DNA of 16,828 nucleotides from CBDUQI01 sp965369325 (GCA_965369325.1 CBDUQI010000127.1:1-16828), one strand, 5' to 3'. Shown: positions 6,934 to 14,258, counted from the first letter of the stretch. The notes: a model not told the origin generated them from the sequence alone. Numbers and translations are program-made.

Positions 6934-9186
6934 ATGTCTGGCACTGAACAGCGGCCAGGTTCCAGTAGATCGGGAATTACGCCCGATCATGCCCGTGTGC
7001 CTACCGTGGTCCCAGATTCAACGATCGTGCCCCCAAAAATACGCGTGACAGCCACTCGCACATCCACCTTCGCCGACGACGCCACCGTGGATACCGGTGC
7101 CATGATGAATGACGTCGAGGCCATCGTCTGGGAGGCCAGTTGGCCCAGTTGGCGCTACACCTTCGTCAACCGCCATGCCGAGCAGGTACTGGGATTCTCG
7201 CGCGAACGCTGGTTATCCGAGCATCACTTCTGGATGAACCACCTGCACCCGGATGACCGCGCTGCCGCTATCGCCCATTCCCTGGGCAATATCGAACACG
7301 GCCAGAACCATCAGCACGAATTCCGCATGCTCAGCGCCGACGGCTCCCCCGTCTGGTTACGCGAGGCGGTGCATCTGGTACACGATGACAATGGCGTTTG
7401 CCGCAAATTGCGCGGCACGATGGTGGATATCACCGAGGCTAAGAATCACGAGGAGGCGCTGCGCCTCAGCGAGCATCGCTTCCGCAGCTTTTACGACGAA
7501 GAGCCGATGATCGTGCTTGGCATCAGCCGCGACGGGCTGATTAAGTCGGTGAATGGTTACGGTGCCGGCAAACTCGGCTACCAAGTGCACGAACTTACCG
7601 GTGTCCGCCTGATCGACCTGCACCCGGCCGAGCAGGCCGCCGCCGTGCAGAGCCAGCTCAACAATTACCGGCGCAGCACGCCCGGCGAGGTCAATCGCTG
7701 GGAAAGCAGCCTGATTTGCAAAGACGGCGCGATCATCGTTGCCCGCGTGGTCGCGCGCACCGTCAGCGACGGTGAGCAGGACAACAGCATCTTGCTGATG
7801 TTGTGTGAGGACGTGACTGAAGAACGTCGCCGCTCAGACAAACTGGCCCACCAGGCCACGCATGATCCGCTGACCAGTTTGATTAACCGCTCGCAATTTG
7901 AAAAGTCCATCCAGCGCCTGCTGTACGGGGCCTACGAGAATCGTACCCGCCACGTGCTGTGCTTACTGGATCTTGATCAGTTCAAAGTGATCAACTACCG
8001 CCTTGGTCACGCTGCCGGCGATGAATTCCTGCGTGAGCTGGCCGAGATTCTGCCGGATTGCCTGCGGCCCACCGATGTGGTCGCCCGGGTCGGCGGCGAT
8101 GAGTTCGGCGTGCTGCTTGAGAACTGCAGCATGCAACGCGCAAAAGGCCTCGCATCAGAGCTGCTCACCGCCATTGCTGCACACGACTTTGACTGGGCTG
8201 GCAGTGCTGTGCGCCTGTCTGCAAGCATTGGGCTGGTTAGTGTGGATGCACACAGTGACAGCGTGGCCGAGCTGATGAGCACCGCAGACACCGCCCGCCG
8301 CGCTGCCAGCGAAAAAGGCCGCGGGCGTATCCATGTCTACGACGCCGATGATTCGGCCATCACCGCGCACCAGAACGAAATGGAATGGGCCGCGCGGGTA
8401 GAAGCCGCGCTGCAGGAAGGCAATTTCAGGCTCTTCTTCCAACAGATATCTCCCGTCCGCGAAAATAACAACCAGTCTCGCTACTACGAATTATTGCTGC
8501 GCATGCAGGGCCCTGACGGGGAGATGATTACTCCCGGCCAATTCCTGCCCGCCGCCGAGCGCTACCAGCTTGCCACCCAGGTCGACCGATGGGTTGTCGG
8601 GCGCGCAGTCGACTGGCTGGTTGGACGCCCCATAGCACAGGTAAGCCGCGAGGTGTGCTGCATTAATTTATCTGGCCATTCGCTAGCTGACCCCGCTTTC
8701 CTCACTTTTGCGCTGGAGAAGCTGTCGCGCCAGCCACGCGCTGCCCGGTCGATTTGTTTTGAGATTACCGAGACAGCGCTGATTGAAGACCTGCAACGCG
8801 CAATCCACTGCATCCAGACACTGCGCCGCTCCGGCTGCCGCTTCGCACTGGATGATTTCGGCAGCGGCGTCTCATCATTCGCCTATCTCAAACAACTGCC
8901 GGTGGACTACCTGAAGATCGACGGTATCTTTGTGCGCGAAATCGCGCGCGCGGATGAAGACCTCAAGTTCTTAAGCCTTATTAATAAGATCGGCCACGCG
9001 ACCGGTAAAAAAACCATCGCCGAGTTCGTCGAAAGCAAAGAGGTGCTCGACCGCTTGAGTGAGATCGGTGTTGACTTTGCCCAGGGCCACCACATCGCCG
9101 AGCCACGTCCGATTGAGCATTACCGTTATCACAGCCAGCCCAGCAACGAGACCGGCCGGGTTGCCATCTTGCGTATCGGCAACTAA
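6934..9186 (+). CDS. PAS-PAS-GGDEF-EAL c-di-GMP turnover protein
   Basis: This 750-residue protein should make and/or break cyclic di-GMP, with tandem PAS domains as sensors. It has no membrane segment and is probably cytoplasmic. A disordered N-terminus (1-55) is followed by PAS1 (about 58-168, PAS_3-like, ending GTMVDITEAK), PAS2 (about 176-296, ending CEDVTEERRR), GGDEF (about 305-470) and EAL (about 483-735). The cyclase signature GGDEF is at 387-391, the metal-binding Asp346 is in LLDLDQF, and a product-inhibition RxxD is at 378-381. The EAL signature reads ELL (519-521). The other phosphodiesterase residues are present: Asn578, Glu610, Asp640-Asp641 (DDFGSG), Lys661, Glu697 and Gln717. 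Both activities therefore look possible. One odd residue is Tyr355 after Asn354, where Asp is usual (INYRLGH). GGGAGGG at 6921-6927 supports this start. Confidence 0.95.
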   Translation: MSGTEQRPGSSRSGITPDHARVPTVVPDSTIVPPKIRVTATRTSTFADDATVDTGAMMNDVEAIVWEASWPSWRYTFVNRHAEQVLGFSRERWLSEHHFWMNHLHPDDRAAAIAHSLGNIEHGQNHQHEFRMLSADGSPVWLREAVHLVHDDNGVCRKLRGTMVDITEAKNHEEALRLSEHRFRSFYDEEPMIVLGISRDGLIKSVNGYGAGKLGYQVHELTGVRLIDLHPAEQAAAVQSQLNNYRRSTPGEVNRWESSLICKDGAIIVARVVARTVSDGEQDNSILLMLCEDVTEERRRSDKLAHQATHDPLTSLINRSQFEKSIQRLLYGAYENRTRHVLCLLDLDQFKVINYRLGHAAGDEFLRELAEILPDCLRPTDVVARVGGDEFGVLLENCSMQRAKGLASELLTAIAAHDFDWAGSAVRLSASIGLVSVDAHSDSVAELMSTADTARRAASEKGRGRIHVYDADDSAITAHQNEMEWAARVEAALQEGNFRLFFQQISPVRENNNQSRYYELLLRMQGPDGEMITPGQFLPAAERYQLATQVDRWVVGRAVDWLVGRPIAQVSREVCCINLSGHSLADPAFLTFALEKLSRQPRAARSICFEITETALIEDLQRAIHCIQTLRRSGCRFALDDFGSGVSSFAYLKQLPVDYLKIDGIFVREIARADEDLKFLSLINKIGHATGKKTIAEFVESKEVLDRLSEIGVDFAQGHHIAEPRPIEHYRYHSQPSNETGRVAILRIGN

Positions 9187-9344
9187 CCCACTGCATCCCA
9201 ACACCCGCCTGAATCCTGCGTTATCGCACCCGGCAACGCGGCACGCCAATATAACGACTCGACACTGCCGTAGATCCAGCCCACCTGCTAAGGTACACCG
9301 CAATCAACTCATGCCTCAGCATATGGCAGTAGAGGGCTCGGTGG

Positions 9345-9875
9345 ATGAAAATTTCTTTCGAACTGGACAACAAAGATCTGCAGTTTTTTCGGCGCGAGCT
9401 TCGCCGTGCGGCTGCCGCGTTAAGCGTAGCGGATGATCAGGACATTCTGGATGCAGCACGCGATGTTATGTCGCAGGTGCGTAAAGGTGCCGCGCCGGGA
9501 TTTATCAAACGCCGGGTCGCTACCCTAAAACCGGTCGTGGCGATGCTGCAGGATCCGGACTGGCCGATGACCGGGCCGGTGCGCAAACAAGCCCTGGCCG
9601 CGCTTGCGTACTTTGGCGACCCGGACGACCTAATCCCCGATGCGCTGCCGGAGCTGGGTTTTTTAGACGATGCCATCATGATCGAATTGCTGGTCATGGA
9701 AATGAGCCACCATATTGAGGCCTACGAGCAGCTTTGCACATTGCGTAAAAGTGCCACCAGTTTTCCGAGCCCTCTCAGTCAGCGCGCCAGCCAGCTGGTA
9801 CAGCGCGCCGACCGACGCCGTGACAAAGCCCGCGCCTGCGGCGGGCGGGTAGCGCAACAAAAAATATTGTGGTGA
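9345..9875 (+). CDS. YkvA/DUF1232 family protein
   Basis: The 176-residue protein contains a DUF1232-like core at about 83-115: ALAYFGDPDDLIPDALPELG followed by FLDDAIMIELL. It matches the family pattern of a tyrosine/phenylalanine pair, DLIPD, then G-x-LDD. The family's molecular function is unknown; some members are membrane-associated, but here the core is too charged to be a clear membrane span. The N-terminal 70 residues are helical and charged, and the C-terminus (150-172) is very basic and may bind nucleic acid or be disordered. GAGGG at 9332-9336, 8 nt before the ATG, supports the start. It follows the GGDEF-EAL gene by 158 bp on the same strand. I saw no convincing promoter in that gap, so read-through is possible. 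Confidence 0.8.
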   Translation: MKISFELDNKDLQFFRRELRRAAAALSVADDQDILDAARDVMSQVRKGAAPGFIKRRVATLKPVVAMLQDPDWPMTGPVRKQALAALAYFGDPDDLIPDALPELGFLDDAIMIELLVMEMSHHIEAYEQLCTLRKSATSFPSPLSQRASQLVQRADRRRDKARACGGRVAQQKILW

Positions 9876-9973
9876 GCACTACACATTCTTGCTCTGTCTT
9901 ATCACGACAAAAAGGCGTGTTTGCACACGAGAAACTTCACTTAACTCCACACTTTCGCGAGCCAGCACAATCA

Positions 9974-9983
9974 TTCACGTGAA
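9974..9983. repeat. 10-bp perfect palindrome upstream of the CRP-type site
   Basis: TTCACGTGAA is self-complementary. Its centre is 25 bp upstream of the centre of the CRP-type site. It could bind a second dimeric regulator, or be chance in a 193-bp gap. Confidence 0.3.
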
Positions 9984-9995
9984 GGCGCTGCCTGA

Positions 9996-10011
9996 TGTGA
10001 CATTCGTCACA
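9996..10011 (+). promoter_or_regulatory. CRP/Vfr/Clp-type operator
   Basis: TGTGACATTCGTCACA has both ideal half-sites, TGTGA-N6-TCACA. Its centre is about 41.5 bp upstream of the start predicted from the TATACT -10 element, the class II activator position. Which family member binds (CRP, Vfr, Clp or an FNR-like protein) cannot be told from the site alone, although TGTGA favours the cAMP-type over the FNR-type (TTGAT) site. Confidence 0.75.
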
Positions 10012-10032
10012 TTCCATACCCACCCCGTCGCA

Positions 10033-10038
10033 TATACT
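10033..10038 (+). promoter_or_regulatory. -10 element of the small-protein promoter
   Basis: TATACT matches the sigma-70 -10 in 5 of 6 positions. No recognisable -35 lies at 16-18 bp; the position is overlapped by the CRP-type site, as expected for an activator-dependent promoter. Start predicted near 10045. Confidence 0.6.
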
Positions 10039-10069
10039 GCTCCTCCATGTGTGTCACAGGGAGGGCGAT

Positions 10070-10282
10070 ATGGACGCTGCACGACACATCGTAGAAGAAC
10101 AGGAAAATGGCGAAACCACCGTCGATTCCAGCAGCCAGAGTGATTCTCGTGATTGGGATCCGTACAAGGTCTGGCAAAACCACATTAAGGAAGCCGGCCC
10201 TGATCAGATTAAACCCAGTCAAAGCCCCGCGACTGATGGGTGGCATCCATACAAAGTCTGGGAATCGCTGTTCAAGCGCTAG
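10070..10282 (+). CDS. Small acidic protein, 70 aa, with duplicated WxPYKVW motif
   Basis: I do not recognise the family. The start was set at the ATG at 10070 because GGGAGGG (10059-10065) lies just ahead of it; an in-frame ATG at 10049 would place that site inside the gene. The protein has a polar, acidic, Ser/Gln-rich body and two copies of a short motif, DWDPYKVWQNHIK (28-40) and GWHPYKVWESLFK (57-69), 29 residues apart. The second copy forms the C-terminus. The copies use different codons for Pro and Lys while keeping the same residues, which argues for selection on protein sequence. There is no signal peptide or membrane segment. The motif could be a peptide ligand for a partner protein or an amphipathic aromatic helix. 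It has its own CRP-type promoter and is not obviously linked to neighbouring genes. Confidence 0.8.
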   Translation: MDAARHIVEEQENGETTVDSSSQSDSRDWDPYKVWQNHIKEAGPDQIKPSQSPATDGWHPYKVWESLFKR

Positions 10283-10294
10283 CCCGCGCATGTC

Positions 10295-10320
10295 TGCCCC
10301 GGGGCGCACCGCCCTGGGCA
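10295..10320. terminator. Imperfect GC hairpin between convergent genes
   Basis: TGCCC-CG-GGGCG pairs with CGCCC-T-GGGCA around a short loop, giving about 10 bp with one internal bulge. It sits between the stop of the small-protein gene and the stop of fabH. Neither side has a T tract, so terminator function is tentative. Confidence 0.4.
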
Positions 10321-10341
10321 AGCCGTGAAGGGCACTGGGTA

Positions 10342-11304
10342 TCAATACCTAATTAGCGCGGAGCCCCACGTAAAACCACCGCCGAATGCCTCCAGCAACA
10401 CAAGATCGCCGCGCTTAACGCGCCCATCTCTTACCGCCACATCCAACGCCATCGGCACCGACGCCGCCGACGTGTTGCCGTGCTCTCCAACTGTCACGAT
10501 CACCCGCTCCATCGGCATCTCAAGCTTTTTGGCCGTCGCCTGGATAATGCGAATATTCGCTTGATGCGGTATTAGCCAGTCAATGTCTGACTTGCTGAGA
10601 TTGTTCGCTTCCAATGTCTCATCAACGATGCGTCCCAGCGTTTTCACTGCCACCTTGAACACCTCGTTGCCTTTCATCTGCACAAAGCAGGTCTCGCTGT
10701 TATAGCCACGCGAGACGCCACCCGGCAGATGTAGCAAATCTTTGTACTGCCCGTCTGCATGCAGATGGGTGGAAACAATACCGGGCTCCTCACCGGCGGT
10801 AATCACCACCGCACCGGCGCCATCGCCAAACAGCACACAAGTTTGACGGTCGGTCCAGTCGATCATCCGGGAAAGCGTCTCGGCCCCAATCACCAGCGCG
10901 CAACGCGCCTCGCCACAGCGTACGAATTTATCCGCCACGCCCAGCGCGTAAATAAAACTGGTGCAGGCCGCCTCCAGGCTGAACGCCGTGCAGCCGTTGT
11001 GCAGCCCCAGCCGATCCTGAAGCAAGCAACCCATGTTCGGAAAAATCAGGTCCGGTGTCGTGCAGCCGACAGCGATGAAATCGATATCCTGCACGGTAAC
11101 ACCTGCCGCTGCCATCGCCTGGCGGGCAGCGCCTTCGGCCAGGTCCAGCGTGGTCTCCCCGTCGCTCGCGATATGCCGTTGGGAGATTCCGGTGCGGGTG
11201 CGGATCCACTCATCAGAGGTATCCATCTGCTTTTCGAGATCGAAATTGGTAACGACGTTATCTGGCAGGCACCGGCCGGTACCGGCAATCTTGGATCTAA
11301 TCAA
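10342..11304 (-). CDS. fabH: Beta-ketoacyl-ACP synthase III (KAS III)
   Basis: FabH condenses acetyl-CoA with malonyl-ACP to start type II fatty acid synthesis. The 320-residue protein is collinear with E. coli FabH throughout (MDTSDEWIRTRTGI at 27-40, LFGDGAGAVV at 158-167, LLEAFGGGFTWGSALIRY at the C-terminus). The Cys-His-Asn triad is Cys114 (EAACTSF), His247 (IPHQANIR) and Asn277 (GEHGNTSAAS). Ser116 replaces the usual Gly after the active-site Cys-x. The start is TTG at 11304: an in-frame TAG lies three codons upstream, GGAG is 9 nt before it, and the N-terminus aligns with the family start. plsX, normally between rpmF and fabH, is missing, and no fabD follows, so the rest of the fab cluster must be elsewhere. 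Confidence 0.95.
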   Translation of the reverse strand: MIRSKIAGTGRCLPDNVVTNFDLEKQMDTSDEWIRTRTGISQRHIASDGETTLDLAEGAARQAMAAAGVTVQDIDFIAVGCTTPDLIFPNMGCLLQDRLGLHNGCTAFSLEAACTSFIYALGVADKFVRCGEARCALVIGAETLSRMIDWTDRQTCVLFGDGAGAVVITAGEEPGIVSTHLHADGQYKDLLHLPGGVSRGYNSETCFVQMKGNEVFKVAVKTLGRIVDETLEANNLSKSDIDWLIPHQANIRIIQATAKKLEMPMERVIVTVGEHGNTSAASVPMALDVAVRDGRVKRGDLVLLEAFGGGFTWGSALIRY

Positions 11305-11471
11305 CGCTGGCTACTCCAGGTTCACCCACAATACCGCGCATGAGGATACGCCAGCGACAACGCTGCGCAATGCGCGACTTGGTATGAGAGCGTACGCTAT
11401 TGGGCACGGCACGTCAGCCCTGTTACGTGCGTGCGTACCACCCGGATGGCTCAGGAGAACCGCAGCCCGGC

Positions 11472-11498
11472 GACCGCCCGGCTGGGAGCGGGGCGGTC
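11472..11498 (-). terminator. Hairpin downstream of rpmF
   Basis: GACCGCCC and GGGCGGTC form a perfect 8-bp stem with an 11-nt loop, starting 15 bp after the rpmF stop. No T tract follows on the minus strand. It may partly terminate or process the yceD-rpmF message before fabH. Confidence 0.4.
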
Positions 11499-11513
11499 AC
11501 GCCGCCCTGGAGG

Positions 11514-11714
11514 CTATTCTTCTTCGTCGTCGATATCTTCAACCGGTGCCGCGATCACGCGCTTACCACGGTAAAACCCGTCGGGGGTCACTCTATGGCG
11601 CAAATGCGTCTCGCCACTGGTTGCATCGATTGACAGGGTTGGTTTGCCAAGCCCATCGTGCGAGCGGCGCATGTCGCGCCGGGACGCAGTTTTTCGATTC
11701 TGTTGTACAGCCAT
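11514..11714 (-). CDS. rpmF: 50S ribosomal protein L32
   Basis: The protein is clearly L32: it begins MAVQQNRKTASRRDMRRSHD and continues with TSGETHLRHRVTPDGFYRGKRVI, matching E. coli L32 along its length. At 66 residues it is about nine longer than the E. coli protein, the extra being an acidic tail (VEDIDDEEE). AGGAGA lies 8 nt upstream of the ATG. It is downstream of yceD (89 bp), the conserved gammaproteobacterial pair, and probably shares its promoter. The expected next gene, plsX, is not present. Confidence 0.97.
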   Translation of the reverse strand: MAVQQNRKTASRRDMRRSHDGLGKPTLSIDATSGETHLRHRVTPDGFYRGKRVIAAPVEDIDDEEE

Positions 11715-11803
11715 CGATCTAATCTCCTGGAATACAAAAACGTAAAATCTAATCTATGCGCTGTGGATTCAGCGCAAGCCCCGGCTGGCAATATCCACGG
11801 CCT

Positions 11804-12373
11804 CTAATCCGACCCGGAATTGCCCTCAGGCTCAGCGCTGCTCTTCAGCTGCTGCAAAACGGCGAACGGGTGACTTTTTTCTGTCGCCGCCTCCGCCGCC
11901 TGGTATTCATACTTATTAAGGTAGTTGCCTACCTCACCGCATTGCGCTTCCTGCTCATGGGCCGGGTACTGCGCCAGCCCCAGCAGTGTCTCATCCTCAA
12001 ACAGGTCCGCCAGCCTTCCTTGCCCGTCCGGAGCCAGATAAAACTCACCATGCTCCGCGGTTAGCTCACCCGACGGTGCTTCTGTCAGCGCCTTGACGAT
12101 CTGCACTTGAAACGGCGAGTGGATGTCCAACTGCACCGGCTCCATGCAACGACTGCACGGGGCATATACACGGGCTTTCACCCAGCCGTCGGCGATCACC
12201 TCGCCCTTTTCACTCAGATGCAGCGCCACATACCCTTCAATAGCCGTATCCGGATGCGGCAGCAGACGCTCGGCGAGCCGCGGACAGTCCTCAAGCGATA
12301 AGGCACCCGCCTGCTCAACCCGGCGCTGAGCCAGCTCGGCAAAGGATGAAGGCTTAAGCAATCCCGCAGGCAT
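11804..12373 (-). CDS. yceD: YceD/DUF177 family protein (23S rRNA accumulation protein YceD)
   Basis: YceD-family proteins are implicated in 23S rRNA accumulation or ribosome assembly and are almost always encoded just before rpmF. This 189-residue copy shows the family marks: a CSRCMEPV cysteine pair (Cys73, Cys76), the acidic LADLFEDETLLGLAQYPAHE region (121-140) with Cys145, and the C-terminal HPFAVLQQLK (168-177). The ATG at 12373 aligns with known starts. It has no visible Shine-Dalgarno, and a strong promoter ends only 9 bp before it, so the message may be leaderless or nearly so. A polar 12-residue tail follows the conserved end. Confidence 0.92.
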   Translation of the reverse strand: MPAGLLKPSSFAELAQRRVEQAGALSLEDCPRLAERLLPHPDTAIEGYVALHLSEKGEVIADGWVKARVYAPCSRCMEPVQLDIHSPFQVQIVKALTEAPSGELTAEHGEFYLAPDGQGRLADLFEDETLLGLAQYPAHEQEAQCGEVGNYLNKYEYQAAEAATEKSHPFAVLQQLKSSAEPEGNSGSD

Positions 12374-12382
12374 AAACGCGCA

Positions 12383-12411
12383 ATGGTAGGGCTCTGCTGC
12401 GGCCTTGTCAA
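12383..12411 (-). promoter_or_regulatory. yceD-rpmF(-fabH) promoter
   Basis: On the minus strand a perfect -35 TTGACA (12406-12411) is followed after 17 bp by TACCAT (12383-12388), 4/6 to the -10 consensus. Transcription would start about 12374-12378, within a few bases of the yceD ATG. Confidence 0.75.
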
Positions 12412-12544
12412 AGCCGATTCCGCCCTTTATGGCATTGATCTCACAACCAATCTACCTTCTAATGACGCAACTGCAACATAAGCCCCGCAAAGCCACTGTT
12501 CGCAACCACGCAAACGGCAGCGGCGGCGGCGCCATTCACTCACG

Positions 12545-13168
12545 ATGAGACCTCACCAAATTGTGACCGATTCTGCCCAAAACCCTGCTCAGGTACCGCT
12601 CTTGCTCGCCTCCGGCTCGCCGTACCGCGCCGAGTTGCTAGCCCGGCTGGGCATCGTATTTGATGCCAGGGCCTCCAACGCCGACGAAAGCCGCCAACCC
12701 GATGAGGCCGCTGAAACCATGGTGCAGCGCCTGGCGAGCTTAAAGGCCGAGAGCATGCCGGCACAGAGGCCAGCGGCCCTGGTGATCGGCTCGGACCAAA
12801 TTGCTGTGGTGGACGGCCAGATACTCGGCAAACCAGGCGATCATACCCGCGCCTGCGGCCAACTAGCACAGGCCAGCGGCAAAACCGTACGCTTTTTGAC
12901 GGCCGTCTGCGTACTGGACCAGCGTAACGGAGCCCGCCAACAGTGGTTGGACGAAACGCATGTGGTGTTTCGTTCGCTTAGCCAGGCACAGATCGAGCGC
13001 TATCTGCGCCGAGAGACACCATATGACTGTGCGGGCAGCTTTAAGTGTGAGGGTCTGGGGATCGCGCTGTTCCGGCGCATAGAAAACGAAGACCCCACCG
13101 CTCTAATGGGCCTGCCGCTGATCTGGTTGAGCCATGCACTGCGCAATGCTGGGCTGGCTGTACCGTAA
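12545..13168 (+). CDS. Maf-family nucleoside triphosphate pyrophosphatase, YceF type (7-methyl-GTP)
   Basis: Maf proteins hydrolyse non-canonical or modified nucleoside triphosphates to monophosphate and pyrophosphate; YceF-type members prefer m7GTP. The 207-residue protein has the substrate motif ASGSPYRAELL (22-32, with Ser23, Ser25, Arg28), the catalytic Asp84 in GSDQIAVVDGQILGKP (82-97), and the YceF-typical CAGSFKCEG (162-170) and DPTALMGLPL (183-192). These last two separate it from the dTTP/UTP-type YhdE. The ATG gives about 17 residues more than E. coli YceF before the conserved start; a GTG at 12563 is an alternative. No good ribosome site is visible for either. It is divergent from yceD across 171 bp and convergent with rluC. 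Confidence 0.9.
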   Translation: MRPHQIVTDSAQNPAQVPLLLASGSPYRAELLARLGIVFDARASNADESRQPDEAAETMVQRLASLKAESMPAQRPAALVIGSDQIAVVDGQILGKPGDHTRACGQLAQASGKTVRFLTAVCVLDQRNGARQQWLDETHVVFRSLSQAQIERYLRRETPYDCAGSFKCEGLGIALFRRIENEDPTALMGLPLIWLSHALRNAGLAVP

Positions 13169-13224
13169 TTCTCCGTGCGGCTTGCCCGCTCAGCACCACA
13201 ACGCCCGGGGCGCAACACGCCAGC

Positions 13225-14229
13225 CTATCGCCGCCGACGCGTATTACGAGAAGCGCGCCGCTGTGGCAACGCCTCAAGCACCTTGTGTAGTACCGGCTCC
13301 AGCGGTGCACTGACGGTAAACGGCTCACCGCTGTGGGGCCAATCGAACCCGACCATATGTGCGTGCAGGAACATGCGCTTCAGCCCCTTGCTGGCACAGG
13401 CGCGATTGAACGCTTCATCACCGTAGCGTGGATCGCCTGCCAGTGGATGGCCCACATGTGCTAGATGCACGCGAATCTGGTGGGTGCGCCCGGTCAGCAG
13501 CTCCACCTCCACCAGGCTCGCATCGCCGTACAGCTCCACCAACCGCACTCGGCTGCGTGCCGGCTTGCCCGCTTCATCCACCGTGACAAAGCGCTCACCT
13601 TCGCGTCGGTGATGCGTGAGCAACGGCGCATCAATCGTGCGCTGACCATGCTGCCACTGCCCCTGCACCAGGCCCAAATACCGCTTTTCCACCTGGCCTT
13701 CGCGAATCAGTGCGTGCAGCGAGCGCAGGCACGAGCGGCGTTTGGCCACCAGCAACACGCCACTGGTGTCCTTATCCAGGCGATGCACCAGCTCCAGCGT
13801 CCGCGCCTTCGCGCGCGCCGCCCTCAGTTGCTCGATCACCCCGGCACTTACCCCGCTACCACCATGTACCGCCAGCCCCGCCGGCTTGTCCAGCACCAGC
13901 AAGCGGTCATCTTCGTACAGTACAAACTTGCTCAGGTCCCGCGCCGTACCGGGCCCCAGTACTTCCGTCCGCTCCGGCGTGCGCACAGGCGGGATACGCA
14001 CCTCATCGCCCTGCACCAGCCGCTGGCTGGGCGAGCAGCGCGAGCCATTCACCCGCACCTGGCCCTTACGAATGATGCGGTAAATCACACTGCGTGGCGC
14101 CCCGCGCAGCACCCTCAGCAGGTAGTTGTCCAAGCGCTGCCCCGCATCCTCTGCGTCAATCCGCGCATGGCGGACGCCACCTGAGGCGTCAGAATTCTGA
14201 CTTTTTTTCGTGGGATCAGTCTGTTGCAT
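13225..14229 (-). CDS. rluC: 23S rRNA pseudouridine synthase RluC
   Basis: RluC isomerises uridines 955, 2504 and 2580 of 23S rRNA (E. coli numbering). The 334-residue protein has an N-terminal S4 RNA-binding domain (about 29-85, QRLDNYLLRVLRGAPRSVIY) and an RluA-type catalytic domain. The signature HRLDKDTSGVLLVAK (149-163) places the catalytic Asp at 152, and LTGRTHQIRVHLAHVGHPL supports the family. The C-terminus is a short arginine-rich tail (RRASRNTRRRR). The ATG at 14229 has no strong ribosome site. It is divergent from rne, the standard gammaproteobacterial arrangement, and its stop faces maf across 56 bp. Confidence 0.94.
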   Translation of the reverse strand: MQQTDPTKKSQNSDASGGVRHARIDAEDAGQRLDNYLLRVLRGAPRSVIYRIIRKGQVRVNGSRCSPSQRLVQGDEVRIPPVRTPERTEVLGPGTARDLSKFVLYEDDRLLVLDKPAGLAVHGGSGVSAGVIEQLRAARAKARTLELVHRLDKDTSGVLLVAKRRSCLRSLHALIREGQVEKRYLGLVQGQWQHGQRTIDAPLLTHHRREGERFVTVDEAGKPARSRVRLVELYGDASLVEVELLTGRTHQIRVHLAHVGHPLAGDPRYGDEAFNRACASKGLKRMFLHAHMVGFDWPHSGEPFTVSAPLEPVLHKVLEALPQRRASRNTRRRR

Positions 14230-14249
14230 TGCTGTGCATCGTTTCTATC

Positions 14250-14258
14250 TGCTAGAAT
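14250..14258 (+). promoter_or_regulatory. Extended -10 promoter for rne
   Basis: TGC-TAGAAT: TAGAAT matches the -10 consensus in 5 of 6 positions and the TGn extension compensates for the lack of a -35 at 17 bp. Start expected near 14265. Confidence 0.5.

Noticed and set aside
9911..9934. Small hairpin CGTGT-TTGC-ACACG after the DUF1232 gene
   Set aside because: The stem is only 5 bp with no T tract following on the plus strand; too weak to call a terminator.
10759..11722. Long plus-strand frames opposite fabH and rpmF
   Set aside because: They run antisense to well-conserved FabH and L32 and lack ribosome sites or recognisable domains.
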